Shown in pieces: positions 17,293-27,197 of a stretch of DNA of 64,000 nucleotides (positions within the stretch are counted from its first letter, which is position 1; every line of letters starts with the position of its first letter). The DNA is from Opitutia bacterium (GTDB lineage: Bacteria > Verrucomicrobiota > Verrucomicrobiia > Opitutales > Opitutaceae). The notes under the pieces were generated by a model, which was given only the letters and a program-made list of their open reading frames with translations, searched no databases and was not told where the DNA came from. The position numbers were made by a program, and so were the translations under genes. The stretch is taken from positions 248,001 to 312,000 of the forward strand of contig JACPIT010000013.1 of assembly GCA_016187945.1 (NCBI GenBank), read 5' to 3'.

Positions 17293-18211
17293 GGCGGAGG
17301 CGAACCGCGCGACCGTCCGCCAGCGCGAGCGGCGCGGCGCGGTCGAGATTCACGAGCGAGAGCATCGCCATCGCCACGAAGCCGGAGCCGACGCGCGCGC
17401 TCGAACGCGTCTCGCCGACCTGCTTCTCGCCTTGTCGCAGCGGCGTGTGCGGCGCGGGCGGCGCGCCGTCGCCGGCGATCACGAACAGCCGGCGGCGCAC
17501 TTGGCCGAGGTTTTTCAACCGCGACATGACTTCCTGACCGAGATAGCAGCCCTTCGTAAAGGAGATCGCGTCGGCCTCGAGCCCGCCTTCGTTGGGCAGG
17601 TCGTTCGCCCCGAGGTCGTCCGGCACCGCCGGCAACGCGCTGACGATGCGCTCGGCCTCGGCCGAATCGCGCGTGCCGCTCACGGCACCGACAGCGCTGA
17701 ACACGCCCGCCAACTCCCCCGCATCGGGCGCAAGGCAGACGAAATTGTCGCCCGCCGAAAAGCGCCCGCGAAACACGACCGCCTCGCCCGCCCGGACAAA
17801 CTCCGCCGCCCGCGGCGTCGCGCCGAAGCGTTCGCCGACCGCCGCCGCCGCGCCCGCCCCCCAAATCGCCACGGCGCCGTGCACCGCCGTCACGTCGGCG
17901 ATCTCGACTTCGTCCGCGATCAAGTAGCTCTCGAGCCGTTCGCGAAGCGCGACCGCACCGCACCGCGGCGCCCAGACCAGATGATCCTGCTCAGCCAGCC
18001 GCAGCACGAAACTGTCCGCCACCACCTTGCCCTTTTGATTCAGCCAAAGCCCATACGAACACGCCCCCGCCGGCCGCCGGAGATCCTGGGTGAACTGACC
18101 CTGGAGGAACGTATTAGAATCAGGACCCCTAATGCGGAGCGCGGCTGATGGCGTCTCCAAGTCGCTGATTGGCAACGTTTGCAAGGCAGTCCTGACCGGG
18201 TTCTCGTCCAT
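17285..18211 (-). CDS. ygfZ: YgfZ/GcvT-like folate-binding protein
   Basis: Tetrahydrofolate-binding protein that aids assembly or repair of Fe-S enzymes such as MiaB. 308 aa, ATG at 18211. Signature KGCYLGQEVMSR with Cys222, the hallmark that separates YgfZ from glycine-cleavage GcvT. The N-terminus has SNTFLQGQFTQDL and the QKGKVVADSFVLRL segment that carries the folate site. The C-terminal barrel is shortened and Ala-rich. Followed, with an 8-bp overlap, by a 77-aa protein of unknown function. Confidence 0.9.
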   Translation of the reverse strand: MDENPVRTALQTLPISDLETPSAALRIRGPDSNTFLQGQFTQDLRRPAGACSYGLWLNQKGKVVADSFVLRLAEQDHLVWAPRCGAVALRERLESYLIADEVEIADVTAVHGAVAIWGAGAAAAVGERFGATPRAAEFVRAGEAVVFRGRFSAGDNFVCLAPDAGELAGVFSAVGAVSGTRDSAEAERIVSALPAVPDDLGANDLPNEGGLEADAISFTKGCYLGQEVMSRLKNLGQVRRRLFVIAGDGAPPAPHTPLRQGEKQVGETRSSARVGSGFVAMAMLSLVNLDRAAPLALADGRAVRLRHG

Positions 18212-18250
18212 GCGTTAATTGTGACGGGCAAGTAACTTTTATCGAGTGAC

Positions 18251-18392
18251 GACCGTTTGATTTGACGGACGGTCGGAACAAACTACCTCGTAAGCAATCT
18301 CACTTTTCGCTTCTCCCGCCTAGCGGGAGTTTTGGGGTAACTAAGAAAGCAATGGCGGGCCGCTTAGGGGTAGGCGGCCCGCCTTTTCTTTT
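18251..18392 (+). promoter_or_regulatory. Hairpin-rich leader of the DAHP synthase gene
   Basis: Three dyads lie between the divergent ygfZ and DAHP synthase genes. The first is GACCGT...GACGGACGGTC (18251-18274). The second is a compact hairpin CTCCCGC/GCGGGAG followed by TTTT (18313-18333). The third is a strong GC hairpin GGCGGGCCGC/GGCGGCCCGCC followed by TTTTCTTTT (18354-18392). The last is a textbook intrinsic terminator 58 bp before the DAHP synthase start. This fits transcription attenuation, or a small RNA ending here. No leader peptide rich in Phe, Tyr or Trp codons is evident. Confidence 0.55.
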
Positions 18393-18450
18393 CCTGTCAA
18401 AAGGTCAGCGGCCCGTTGCCTCGCGGCCCCGGCGCAGCCCAAGCTGCGGG

Positions 18451-19506
18451 ATGCATCGCACTTCGGACATCAACGTCCTCGAGACCCGCGCCCTGCCCTC
18501 GCCCGCTCAATTGCTGGCCGAGCTGCCCAAAACCGAAGCTCAGGCCGAGCTCATCGCCCGCGCCCGGCAGGATATCCATCGCGTGATCTTCACCGACGAC
18601 CGCCGCTTTCTCTTCGTCGTCGGCCCGTGCTCGATCCACGACCCCGAGGCCGGTCGCGACTACGCCCGCCGCCTCGCCGCCCTCTCCCGCCAAGTCGCCG
18701 ATCGCATCCTGATCGTGATGCGCGTCTACTTCGAAAAACCACGCACGACCGTCGGATGGAAGGGCCTCATCATGGACCCGCACCTCGACGGCTCGCACGA
18801 CATCGCCGCCGGCCTGCGCCTCGCCCGCACCTTCCTCCGCGACGTCCTCGACCTCGGCCTGCCCACCGCCACCGAGCTGCTCGACCCGATCACGCCGCAA
18901 TACATCGCCGATCTCATCTGCTGGTCCGCGATCGGCGCCCGCACCGCCGAGTCGCAGACGCACCGCCAGATGGCTTCCGGCCTCTCGATGCCCCTCGGCT
19001 TCAAAAACGGCACCGACGGCTCCATCCAGACCGCGATCAACGCCATCCGCGCCGCTTCGCACCCGCAGACCTTCCTCGGCATCAATCTCGACGGCCGGTC
19101 TTCCGTTATCGTCACGCGCGGCAACCCGAATTGCCACGTCGTCCTCCGCGGCGGCACGGGCGGCCCGAATTTTTCCCCCGAGCACATCGCCCGCACCGAA
19201 CAGCTCCTCAGCGCCGCGAAACTCCCCAAATCCATCCTCGTCGACTGCTCGCACGACAACTCGTCGAAAAAACCCGAGCTCCAGCCCGACGTCCTCCGCG
19301 ACATCCTCGAGCAAATCGCCAACGGCAACACCTCGATCATGGGCGCCATGGTCGAGAGCAATCTCGGCACCGGCAATCAGCCCTTCCCCCAGCCGCTCGA
19401 CCAGCTCCGCTACGGCGTCTCGATCACCGACGGCTGCATCGATTGGGACACCACCGAGCGACTCGTCCGCGAAATCCACGCCGCGCTCGCCCCGCGCTTC
19501 GCCTGA
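18451..19506 (+). CDS. 3-deoxy-7-phosphoheptulonate (DAHP) synthase, class I
   Basis: First step of aromatic amino acid synthesis: phosphoenolpyruvate plus erythrose 4-phosphate. 351 aa from the ATG at 18451, the usual length of AroF/G/H. Motifs: VGPCSIHDP, MRVYFEKPRTTVGWKG, GARTAESQTHRQMASGL, GFKNGTDGS, RGGTGGPN and VDCSHDNSSKK (metal and PEP ligands). Which aromatic acid inhibits it cannot be read from the sequence. A longer in-frame ORF back to 18262 would run through the leader hairpins and is rejected. The terminator-like hairpin just upstream suggests attenuation. Confidence 0.95.
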   Translation: MHRTSDINVLETRALPSPAQLLAELPKTEAQAELIARARQDIHRVIFTDDRRFLFVVGPCSIHDPEAGRDYARRLAALSRQVADRILIVMRVYFEKPRTTVGWKGLIMDPHLDGSHDIAAGLRLARTFLRDVLDLGLPTATELLDPITPQYIADLICWSAIGARTAESQTHRQMASGLSMPLGFKNGTDGSIQTAINAIRAASHPQTFLGINLDGRSSVIVTRGNPNCHVVLRGGTGGPNFSPEHIARTEQLLSAAKLPKSILVDCSHDNSSKKPELQPDVLRDILEQIANGNTSIMGAMVESNLGTGNQPFPQPLDQLRYGVSITDGCIDWDTTERLVREIHAALAPRFA

Positions 19507-19639
19507 CACACAGTTTGCCCCGCTCGGAAGGGCATAAAGTAGTTCCCCTGCCCGATCGACGACAGCCGCTTAACTCTCCCGCTCGCCAAACTTCGCGCGT
19601 GTTTTTCCCCTGATTCGTGGTTAACTCGCCCCCCTCTCT

Positions 19640-20623
19640 ATGAAAGCCCCTATCCGTGTCGCAGTCACCGGCGCCGCCGGCCAAATTGGTTACTCGCTCC
19701 TCTTCCGCATCGCCTCGGGCGCGATGTTCGGCCCCGACCAGCCGGTCATCCTCCAGCTCATCGAAGCGCCGATCGAGAAGGCGCTGAAGGCCCTCGAAGG
19801 CGTCGCCATGGAACTCGACGACTGCGCCTTCCCGCTCCTCAAAGGCATCGTCCAAACCTCCGACGCGTCCGTCGGCTTCAAAGACGCCAACTGGTGCCTC
19901 CTCGTCGGCGCCAAGCCGCGCGGCCCCGGCATGGAGCGCGCCGATCTCCTCAAGGACAATGGCAAGATTTTCATCGCCCAAGGCCAGATCATCGACGCCG
20001 TCGCCGCCGCTGACGCCCGCATCGCCGTGGTCGGCAATCCCGCCAACACGAACTGCATGATCGCCGCCTCGCAGGCCAAGCGCCTCCCCGCCGAGCGCTT
20101 CACCGCGATGGTCCGCCTCGACCAGAACCGCGCCCAAACGCAGCTCGCGAAGAAAGCCGGCGTCGACCTCACCGAGGTCAAAAACATCTTCATTTACGGC
20201 AACCACAGCCCGACCATGTTCCCGGCCTTCGCGCACGCGACGATCTCCGGCAAACCCGCCGCGTCCGTCATCAACGACGACGCGTGGCTCCAGGGTCCGT
20301 TCTGCGAGACCGTCGGCAAGCGCGGCGCCGCCATCATCGCCGCCCGCGGCGCCTCCTCGGCCGCCTCCGCCGCCAACGCCCTCGTCGACCACGTCCGCTC
20401 GCTCGTCACGCCCGGCGCGATCCACTCCATCGCCGTCAAATCGAACGGCCACTACGGCTTCGACGCCAACGTCTGGGCCGGCATGCCCGTCCGCACCACG
20501 ACGCCCGGCAGCTACGAAGTCCTCACCGGCTACACGATGGACGACTTCGCGAAGTCCAAGCTCGCCGCGACGAACAAGGAACTCGTCGAAGAGCGCGCGT
20601 TCGTCGCCGAGATGATCAAGTAA
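19640..20623 (+). CDS. mdh: Malate dehydrogenase
   Basis: NAD-dependent oxidation of malate to oxaloacetate in the TCA cycle. 327 aa, the length of the cytosolic/AMA-type family. N-terminal nucleotide site [41 protein letters not shown] (substrate-binding loop with Arg), [17 protein letters not shown], and the catalytic His in [10 protein letters not shown]. The cofactor loop pattern is that of NAD-dependent members. Alone in its transcript, with a strong terminator after it. Confidence 0.95.
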   Translation: MKAPIRVAVTGAAGQIGYSLLFRIASGAMFGPDQPVILQLIEAPIEKALKALEGVAMELDDCAFPLLKGIVQTSDASVGFKDANWCLLVGAKPRGPGMERADLLKDNGKIFIAQGQIIDAVAAADARIAVVGNPANTNCMIAASQAKRLPAERFTAMVRLDQNRAQTQLAKKAGVDLTEVKNIFIYGNHSPTMFPAFAHATISGKPAASVINDDAWLQGPFCETVGKRGAAIIAARGASSAASAANALVDHVRSLVTPGAIHSIAVKSNGHYGFDANVWAGMPVRTTTPGSYEVLTGYTMDDFAKSKLAATNKELVEERAFVAEMIK

Positions 20624-20680
20624 CCCAATCTGTCATCGCGAGCCCGCGTCAGCGGGCGTGGCGATCCAGTTGACAATTCC

Positions 20681-20710
20681 ACGGCGGCCACCCACGGCCG
20701 CCGTCTTTTT
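20681..20710 (+). terminator. Rho-independent terminator of mdh
   Basis: Nine-base-pair stem ACGGCGGCC/GGCCGCCGT with a 6-nt loop, then CTTTTT. Confidence 0.85.
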
Positions 20711-20716
20711 GCCCCT

Positions 20717-20791
20717 GTAGGAGCGGCTTTACGCCGCGATTCGGACGCGGCGCAGGCCACGCAACTGATCGCGGCGTAAAGCCGCTCCTAC
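20717..20791. repeat. REPIN-like element, family A
   Basis: Full copy from GTAGGAGCGGC to GCCGCTCCTAC. Read on the minus strand, its GTAG head gives the TAG stop codon (20788-20790) of the next gene. Confidence 0.9.
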
Positions 20792-21492
20792 AACAGCCCC
20801 GCCAGCACGCGATTCTTCGTCAGCGCGAACGCCGCGCGCACCGCCAAAAACTCCCGCGCCAGCTCCCGAGGGGAGCCGTTGCGCGCGAAACGCATCTCGA
20901 GCGTCGTGCCGTCGCAAATCACTTCCGCCGCCACACCCTCGACCGACAACACGCAGTGCGCGCAACTCGACGGGTAGTCCACCCGCAGCGTCGCGCCGCT
21001 CGGCAGCGCCTCGATCGCATCGATCACCGCGTCGACGCGCACGCCCTTGCCGAGTCCGAACACGATCCCGCCGAACGCACCCGCGAACAGCTCGTCCAGC
21101 TCCGACCGCTCGAGCACTTCGGGCGTCGCGAGACTGTGCAACGTGCGCGTGAGGACGAACTCCGTCGGCTCGCTCTCCGCCAGCGCGTAGCCGATCTCGT
21201 AGACAAGATCGCGAGCCGTCAGCACCGCGTGCGGGCTCGCGACGCCGAGCGACAGCTCCGCGCGCTTGTAGCCAAACGCCGCCCGCACGCGCTGAAACAT
21301 CGTCTCGCTCTCTTCCGCGAGTTCGCCCGCGCAAAGTTTCGCGAGAAATGCCGACGTCGCCGCGTTCACCGCGTCGGGCAGCGTGTGATGCTGCTTCCGA
21401 AAACCGCCGAGGTTCTTCACCGCGCCACCGCTGCGCCCCACGAAACTGATGCGCGAGACCGGCGCGGCAGAGTTGGTTTTCGATTTCGACAC
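20788..21492 (-). CDS. Hypothetical protein, unknown family
   Basis: 234 aa from the GTG at 21492; the reading frame is open further upstream but that part looks non-coding (Arg/Thr-rich). Not recognised. The protein looks soluble and alpha/beta, with no signal peptide. Visible features are GGAVKNLGGFRKQHHTLPDA near the N-terminus, a long central helix-rich region, and a C-terminal domain with CAHCVLSVEGVAAEVICDG, which contains a CxxC pair. Codon use matches its neighbours. It ends inside a palindromic repeat that provides the stop codon, so the original C-terminus may have been altered. Confidence 0.6.
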   Translation of the reverse strand: MSKSKTNSAAPVSRISFVGRSGGAVKNLGGFRKQHHTLPDAVNAATSAFLAKLCAGELAEESETMFQRVRAAFGYKRAELSLGVASPHAVLTARDLVYEIGYALAESEPTEFVLTRTLHSLATPEVLERSELDELFAGAFGGIVFGLGKGVRVDAVIDAIEALPSGATLRVDYPSSCAHCVLSVEGVAAEVICDGTTLEMRFARNGSPRELAREFLAVRAAFALTKNRVLAGLL

Positions 21493-21631
21493 GCGCGCAG
21501 TCAGGCAGGCCGCGCCACGTGAGTAAAGAGCCTCGAAGGCTCCCGCGTTTCTCATCGTTGCAGCTGTCGTCAGACGGCTGGCCACGATCGTTCGTCGGCG
21601 CCAGCGCCTTCGCTCCACTTTTCCTTCGCGC

Positions 21632-21669
21632 AAAAAACAGAGGCGGCGGTCCTGCGAAGGACCGCCGCC
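21632..21669 (-). terminator. Rho-independent terminator
   Basis: Twelve-base-pair stem GGCGGCGGTCCT/AGGACCGCCGCC with a 4-nt loop, followed on the minus strand by CTGTTTTTTG. It ends the small membrane protein gene at 21700-22005. Confidence 0.9.
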
Positions 21670-21699
21670 GGTTGCTTACCCCTGTTGCTTGCGAAAATT

Positions 21700-22005
21700 T
21701 CAGACCGGGATCGGCGGCGGAGCGTTGCCCGCCGTCGGGGTCGCTGTCGGCGTCGGCGTGCTGCCGGAGCGCGAGAAGAGCTTCACCAGTCCGATCACAC
21801 AGAGGACCGGAATCCAGATCGGCGACAGCGCCACCGCGAACGCGATCACCACCGCGACCAGCGCTGCGAGGAGCGAGAGGCCGACAGCTCCGAGCACCAC
21901 GGCCGCGATCAGCCCCGCGAGAGCCGCGACGAAGAGGATCGGGCTCAACTTGATCGCCACGATCAAGAGCACCGCGGCGAGGAGAACTTTGAGGAAAGTA
22001 TTCAT
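21700..22005 (-). CDS. Small Ala/Val-rich membrane protein
   Basis: 101 aa with three consecutive hydrophobic stretches (about residues 2-20, 25-48, 50-75) and a short cytosolic or periplasmic tail of Pro/Thr repeats (TPTPTATPTAG). No known domain. The ATG at 22005 and the strong terminator just downstream support a real single-gene unit. Function unknown. Confidence 0.65.
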   Translation of the reverse strand: MNTFLKVLLAAVLLIVAIKLSPILFVAALAGLIAAVVLGAVGLSLLAALVAVVIAFAVALSPIWIPVLCVIGLVKLFSRSGSTPTPTATPTAGNAPPPIPV

Positions 22006-22070
22006 GCCTCAACAACCCGGCTCGCCGAGAAAAGTTGCAGCGGGCACGCCCCGCCGGTTCAAAACGTCGC

Positions 22071-22469
22071 GTGAATCCGCCCGTCCCAGTCGTTTGCGCC
22101 GTCATCGAAAAGGACGGACTCATCCTGCTCGCCCAGCGCCCGCCGAATAAACTTCTCCCGCTGAAATGGGAATTCGCCGGCGGCAAGGTCGAGCCGGGCG
22201 AAGCGCCCGCCGCCGCCATCGTGCGCGAAATCCGCGAGGAGCTCGGCTGCGCGATCGTCATCGAGCGCGCGCTGCCGCCATTCACGCACGACTACGGCCG
22301 CGTCGTGATCGAGATGATCCCGTTTGTCTGCTCGCTCGCGCCGGGCACGACGGAGCCGCACCCGCACGAGCACGTCGCCCTCGCCTGGGCGCCACTCGAC
22401 GAACTCGCGCGCTACGATCTCGCCGCCGCGGACTTCCCCGTGATCGACGCCTACCGCGCGACGCGCTGA
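22071..22469 (+). CDS. Nudix hydrolase, MutT-like
   Basis: 132 aa from the GTG at 22071. Complete Nudix box in residues 37-60 (GGKVEPGE then REIREELG). The N-terminal VCAVIEKDGLILLAQRP and C-terminal HVALAWAPLDELARYDLAAAD match MutT/8-oxo-dGTP diphosphatase type members, which clear oxidised nucleotides. Another substrate is possible. A TTG at 22035 is in frame but gives a basic non-homologous extension. It is followed 20 bp later by a repeat. Confidence 0.88.
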   Translation: MNPPVPVVCAVIEKDGLILLAQRPPNKLLPLKWEFAGGKVEPGEAPAAAIVREIREELGCAIVIERALPPFTHDYGRVVIEMIPFVCSLAPGTTEPHPHEHVALAWAPLDELARYDLAAADFPVIDAYRATR

Positions 22470-22489
22470 GCGCATCCGCAATTGCTAAG

Positions 22490-22561
22490 GTAGGGCGGGA
22501 CCGCTGGGCCCGCCGCGAACGTGATACCGCCCGCGCGGCGGGCCCGGCGGTCCCGCCTTAC
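22490..22561. repeat. REPIN-like element, family D
   Basis: Arms GTAGGGCGGGACCGCTGGGC and the complement ending CCCGCCTTAC, with centre GAACGTGATACCGCC. The centre is shared with the copy at 33145-33216 (GAATGTGATGCCGCG). Confidence 0.85.
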
Positions 22562-22631
22562 CCCAGGCCTGTGCTCCGCGCACAAGTTGAATTGCGCGAG
22601 CGAGCCCGCGTCATAACGTAGCGCCTTCCCC

Positions 22632-23821
<1,190 letters not shown>

Positions 23822-23825
<4 letters not shown>

Positions 23826-23909
23826 GCGGAGCGCGTTGACCTCAACGCGCTCGATGCGTCGTCTCGCGGCGCAGATTCAAGAACGCGTTGAGGTCAACGC
23901 GTTCCACCC
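23822..23909. repeat. Palindromic repeat, family F
   Basis: GGAGCGCGTTGACCTCAACG and, 30 bp on, GAACGCGTTGAGGTCAACGC followed by CCACC. Each half is itself a near-perfect dyad. It overlaps the gcdH stop codon. Confidence 0.8.
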
Positions 23910-23929
23910 TGGGCACCGTCGTCTGCACG

Positions 23930-23966
23930 AAAAACAAAAGAGCCGACCGTGGCCCCCGGTCGGCTC
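23930..23966 (-). terminator. Rho-independent terminator of the HYR/PKD protein gene
   Basis: Ten-base-pair stem GAGCCGACCG/CGGTCGGCTC with a T-rich tail (TTTTGTTTTT) on the minus strand. Confidence 0.9.
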
Positions 23967-23992
23967 TCGAATATCGGCGGATGCCGAGAGGC

Positions 23993-26953
23993 TTACTTGC
24001 CGCTCTGGTTCTTCGGCACGACGACCGCGACGGTCGACGTGCTCGTGTTGCCGGCGGCGTCCTTCGCTTCGACGGTGATCGTGTAGGTGCGGCCGTTGCC
24101 GTTGCCCGAGCGCTCGGCGCGCAGGTTCACGGTCATGGCGCCCGTTACCGCGATGTCGTTTGCCGTGTCACCGTCGCCGAGACCGTTGTCGGGCTCGCTG
24201 CTGGTGACTGAGACGATGCGATACGTCACGGCGCCGCCGGCGTCCGTGGCGCTCGCGGAGACGGTAACGGCAACCATCTTGTGATTCGGCGGCCAGAGCG
24301 CGGGCGCGTTCGTCGTGACGCTCGTGATGACCGGCGCTTTCGTGTCGCGCACGGTGACCGTGAAGTGGCCGGTGCTCGCGTTGCCGGCGGCGTCTGTGGC
24401 CGTGACGTTCACCGTCGTCGTGCCGAGCGGGAACGTCGAGCCGGAGGCCGCGCTGTAGCTCAGCGCGGCGCCGGTGGCGTCGGTCGCCGTCGCGGCAAAG
24501 GTCGCCGAGGCGCCCGCGGCGCTCGTTGCTTCGAGGGTGATGTTCGCCGGAACCGTCAGGACGGGCGCGGTCGTGTCGGCGACGGTGACGGTGAACGTCT
24601 TCGTCGCGACGTTGCCGGCCGCGTCGGTCGCGGTGGCGGTGACGGTCGTGGTGCCGAGCGGGAAGATCGAGCCGGATGCGCTCGACAGCGTGACGGACAC
24701 GCTGCCGTCGGTGTCGTCGGTGGCGGTCGCGGTGAAATTCACGGGCGCACCCGCGGGGCTCGTGGCTTCGGCAGTGAGGTCGCCGCTGATCGCGATCACG
24801 GGCGCGGTGTTGTCGACGACGTTGCCAGTCACGGTGAACGTGAAGGTTTTCGTCACCACGTTGCCGGTGATGTCCGTGAGCGTGAGCGTGCCGGTGTAGG
24901 TGCCGCCGGCGACGAACGTGTGCGTGCCGGTGATGGTGCCGGTGCTCTCGTCGACGACGCCGGCGGAGTTGCCGAGTCCGCTGCCCCACGACCAGACGGC
25001 GGTGTGGTGTTCGCCCGGGTCGGGATCGCTGAAGCTGGCCGTGAACGTGAGTTCGGTTTCCGTCAGGCCGCCGACGGGCGCGGTGATCGTGCCGATGGTC
25101 GGCCCGTGCGGCAGGCCGATCGCGAAGGTCGAGAGGCCGGGCGCGGTGCCGGAGATGGTGTTGTTCACGGCGTCGACGCCGGTCGTGATGTCGATCCACG
25201 TCTCGGTCGGCTTGTCGTAGTAGAACAAGTGCAGGGCGCCCTCGAGTTCGGGCGGGATCGTCGACGCGTCGTAGCCGACCGTGACGTCGATGTAGCCGTC
25301 GAACGTCGCCGTCGTGCTCGCGCTGTAGTAAACCTTCGCGCCGTTGCTGGTCAGGTTGGAATAACCGCCGGGCAGCGCGGGGCCGACGGGCAGTTGCGAG
25401 ACGGTCGTGACGCCTTCGGTCGTGACGTGATCGAACTCGAGCGTGACGCCCGCGCCGGGGGCGACGACGACGTCCGTGCCGACGGGCGTGGGGAGCGGGG
25501 CCTTCAATTCGATCGTGAAGCTGCCGAAGCTGACGTTCGAGCCGTCGACGTAGCCGTAGGCTTGCAGCGTGTAGGTGCCGGGCTCGCCGACGACGCGGAC
25601 GCGGGGCTTGGCCTGCGCGGCGCCGTAGAACTGCGCGTTGACCGAGGTGTAGCCGAGCCACTCGCCGGACGGCGAATACTTGTAGGCGTAGCCCCAGATG
25701 TTCGGGTAAGAGATGAGCGTCTCGCTCGTCGCGCCGGCGGGCTCGACGACGTCGAAGGTGAACTCGGTCTGCGTCGTGTTGAGCTGGAAGGCCGGCAGCG
25801 TGACGTTGTCCCCGGCGGCGAAGGTCGTCTGCGCGCGGTTCGGCGCGTAGTTGGTGATCGAGAAGTAGCCGTCGGAGGCGTAGTTCGCCAAACTGATTTG
25901 CGAGAACGACCACGTGCCCGCCGTGACCACCGGCGAGAACGAGCCGGCGTTCAGCGACGCGTAGCCGGATGCGTTGTCCGGGCCGTTGCCGTAGAGATAG
26001 CCGGACGAAACCTTGTCGGCGCTGAGGAAGCCCGTGAGCGAAAGTCCCATCTTCGCGGTCGCGAGATCGTGTTTGAAATCGACCGTCGCCACCGAGTCGG
26101 CGGCGAGGTCGAAGTTGCGATAGAGATAGAGCGAGCTGTTCGGGAAATTCGCGTAGGCGTAAGCGCTGTAGTTGCCCGCCTGAAGGTTCGTGAACTGGAA
26201 CGCGCCGTTGCCGGACAGGCTGGTCGAATAATAGGCGTTGCTGCCGTAGAGCGAGATTTGCGCCGAGTTGAGCGCCGGTCCGCCGCTAAGCAGCAGCGTG
26301 CCCTGCACCGTGCTCGAGACGAACGCTGCGTCGACGTTCCACGTGACCGAGGCGCCGCTCACCGGGACATCGACCGAAGTCGAGGGCAGCGCGACCGTGG
26401 ACGATTGTCCTTCGGTGCTCTGCAACGACGCCGTGCCGTAGACCGTGACGCCGTGCATCGGCAACACCGTCACCACACCGGTCGACTGCGAGTAGGAGGA
26501 GAAATTCACCGAGCCGTCGTTGCCATAGGCCTGCAACGTGCCGACGGAACTCAGCGTGCCGTGCGCCACCTGCACGTCCGCGCTGACGTGCGCCGTGGCG
26601 AGCGAGTAGTTCTGCGCGACGGTTTGGTTCGCGCCCACGCTGACGTTTTCCGCGGTGTTCACGGAAAATTGCGCGTAGCTGCCGTTGCTCGTGGCGAGCG
26701 CGACGTTGAACGAGAGCCGCCAGGTCTTGCCCGCCGGAACGACGATCGAAAACGTGTTTCCGTTGAACGAGCTGGAGGCCGAGCCCGAGCCGTCAATGGC
26801 GGACGCGGAGACCGAGCCGCTGTTGATCGTGTCGGAAGTGAGCGTGATCGAACCGGTGATTTTTCCGGGGAGGAGCTCCACCGTGTCGGCGGAGTAGGCA
26901 AGCGTCGCGGCAAAAAGAAATGCGGCGAGCGCACGGAGCATTCGTGTGGGCAT
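23993..26953 (-). CDS. Large exported protein with PKD and HYR (Ig-like) domains
   Basis: 986-residue secreted or surface protein of unknown role. Signal peptide within MLRALAAFLFAATLAYSADT (an ATG at 26941 would also serve). About residues 20-630 form a Ser/Thr/Asn/Tyr-rich region of beta-sandwich-like repeats. A PKD-like domain follows near 635-730 (FTASFSDPDPGEHHTAVWSW). Then come two HYR-type repeats (DTTAPVLTVPANITLEATS, with SGSTFPLGTTTVNVTATDAA in each) and a final related domain starting DTKAPVITSV. No PEP-CTERM, T9SS tail or LPXTG is seen at the C-terminus, so the anchoring mode is unclear. Adhesion or polysaccharide contact is inference from domain type. Confidence 0.8.
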   Translation of the reverse strand: MPTRMLRALAAFLFAATLAYSADTVELLPGKITGSITLTSDTINSGSVSASAIDGSGSASSSFNGNTFSIVVPAGKTWRLSFNVALATSNGSYAQFSVNTAENVSVGANQTVAQNYSLATAHVSADVQVAHGTLSSVGTLQAYGNDGSVNFSSYSQSTGVVTVLPMHGVTVYGTASLQSTEGQSSTVALPSTSVDVPVSGASVTWNVDAAFVSSTVQGTLLLSGGPALNSAQISLYGSNAYYSTSLSGNGAFQFTNLQAGNYSAYAYANFPNSSLYLYRNFDLAADSVATVDFKHDLATAKMGLSLTGFLSADKVSSGYLYGNGPDNASGYASLNAGSFSPVVTAGTWSFSQISLANYASDGYFSITNYAPNRAQTTFAAGDNVTLPAFQLNTTQTEFTFDVVEPAGATSETLISYPNIWGYAYKYSPSGEWLGYTSVNAQFYGAAQAKPRVRVVGEPGTYTLQAYGYVDGSNVSFGSFTIELKAPLPTPVGTDVVVAPGAGVTLEFDHVTTEGVTTVSQLPVGPALPGGYSNLTSNGAKVYYSASTTATFDGYIDVTVGYDASTIPPELEGALHLFYYDKPTETWIDITTGVDAVNNTISGTAPGLSTFAIGLPHGPTIGTITAPVGGLTETELTFTASFSDPDPGEHHTAVWSWGSGLGNSAGVVDESTGTITGTHTFVAGGTYTGTLTLTDITGNVVTKTFTFTVTGNVVDNTAPVIAISGDLTAEATSPAGAPVNFTATATDDTDGSVSVTLSSASGSIFPLGTTTVTATATDAAGNVATKTFTVTVADTTAPVLTVPANITLEATSAAGASATFAATATDATGAALSYSAASGSTFPLGTTTVNVTATDAAGNASTGHFTVTVRDTKAPVITSVTTNAPALWPPNHKMVAVTVSASATDAGGAVTYRIVSVTSSEPDNGLGDGDTANDIAVTGAMTVNLRAERSGNGNGRTYTITVEAKDAAGNTSTSTVAVVVPKNQSGK

Positions 26954-27197
26954 GGGCGTGTGGGTTCGAGAGGTGAGCTACCAACTCGTTGGGCTAAGAC
27001 CCTCCACGCGCAACTGAAGCGCGCTGTGACCAACAGCACGTCCCGCGTGACCAACGACGCGCCGCGCCGGCGCGGCAGTCTGTTCAGCGCCGACGGTGAG
27101 GGCTTCCGGCCCTAGCGAGCGGCGCGCCGGTTTTTCGCCATTGTTTCAACCGGCGGTGGACGCGCGCGGGACGGTCTGCAATCTTCCGCGCGCCCCA

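Noticed and set aside
18262-18450. N-terminal extension of DAHP synthase
   Set aside because: The translated stretch covers the leader hairpins and has no similarity to the family; the enzyme starts at 18451 at normal length.
24281-27115. 944-residue frame antisense to the HYR/PKD protein
   Set aside because: Arg/Gly/Val/Asp-rich shadow of a repetitive gene, no recognisable domain.
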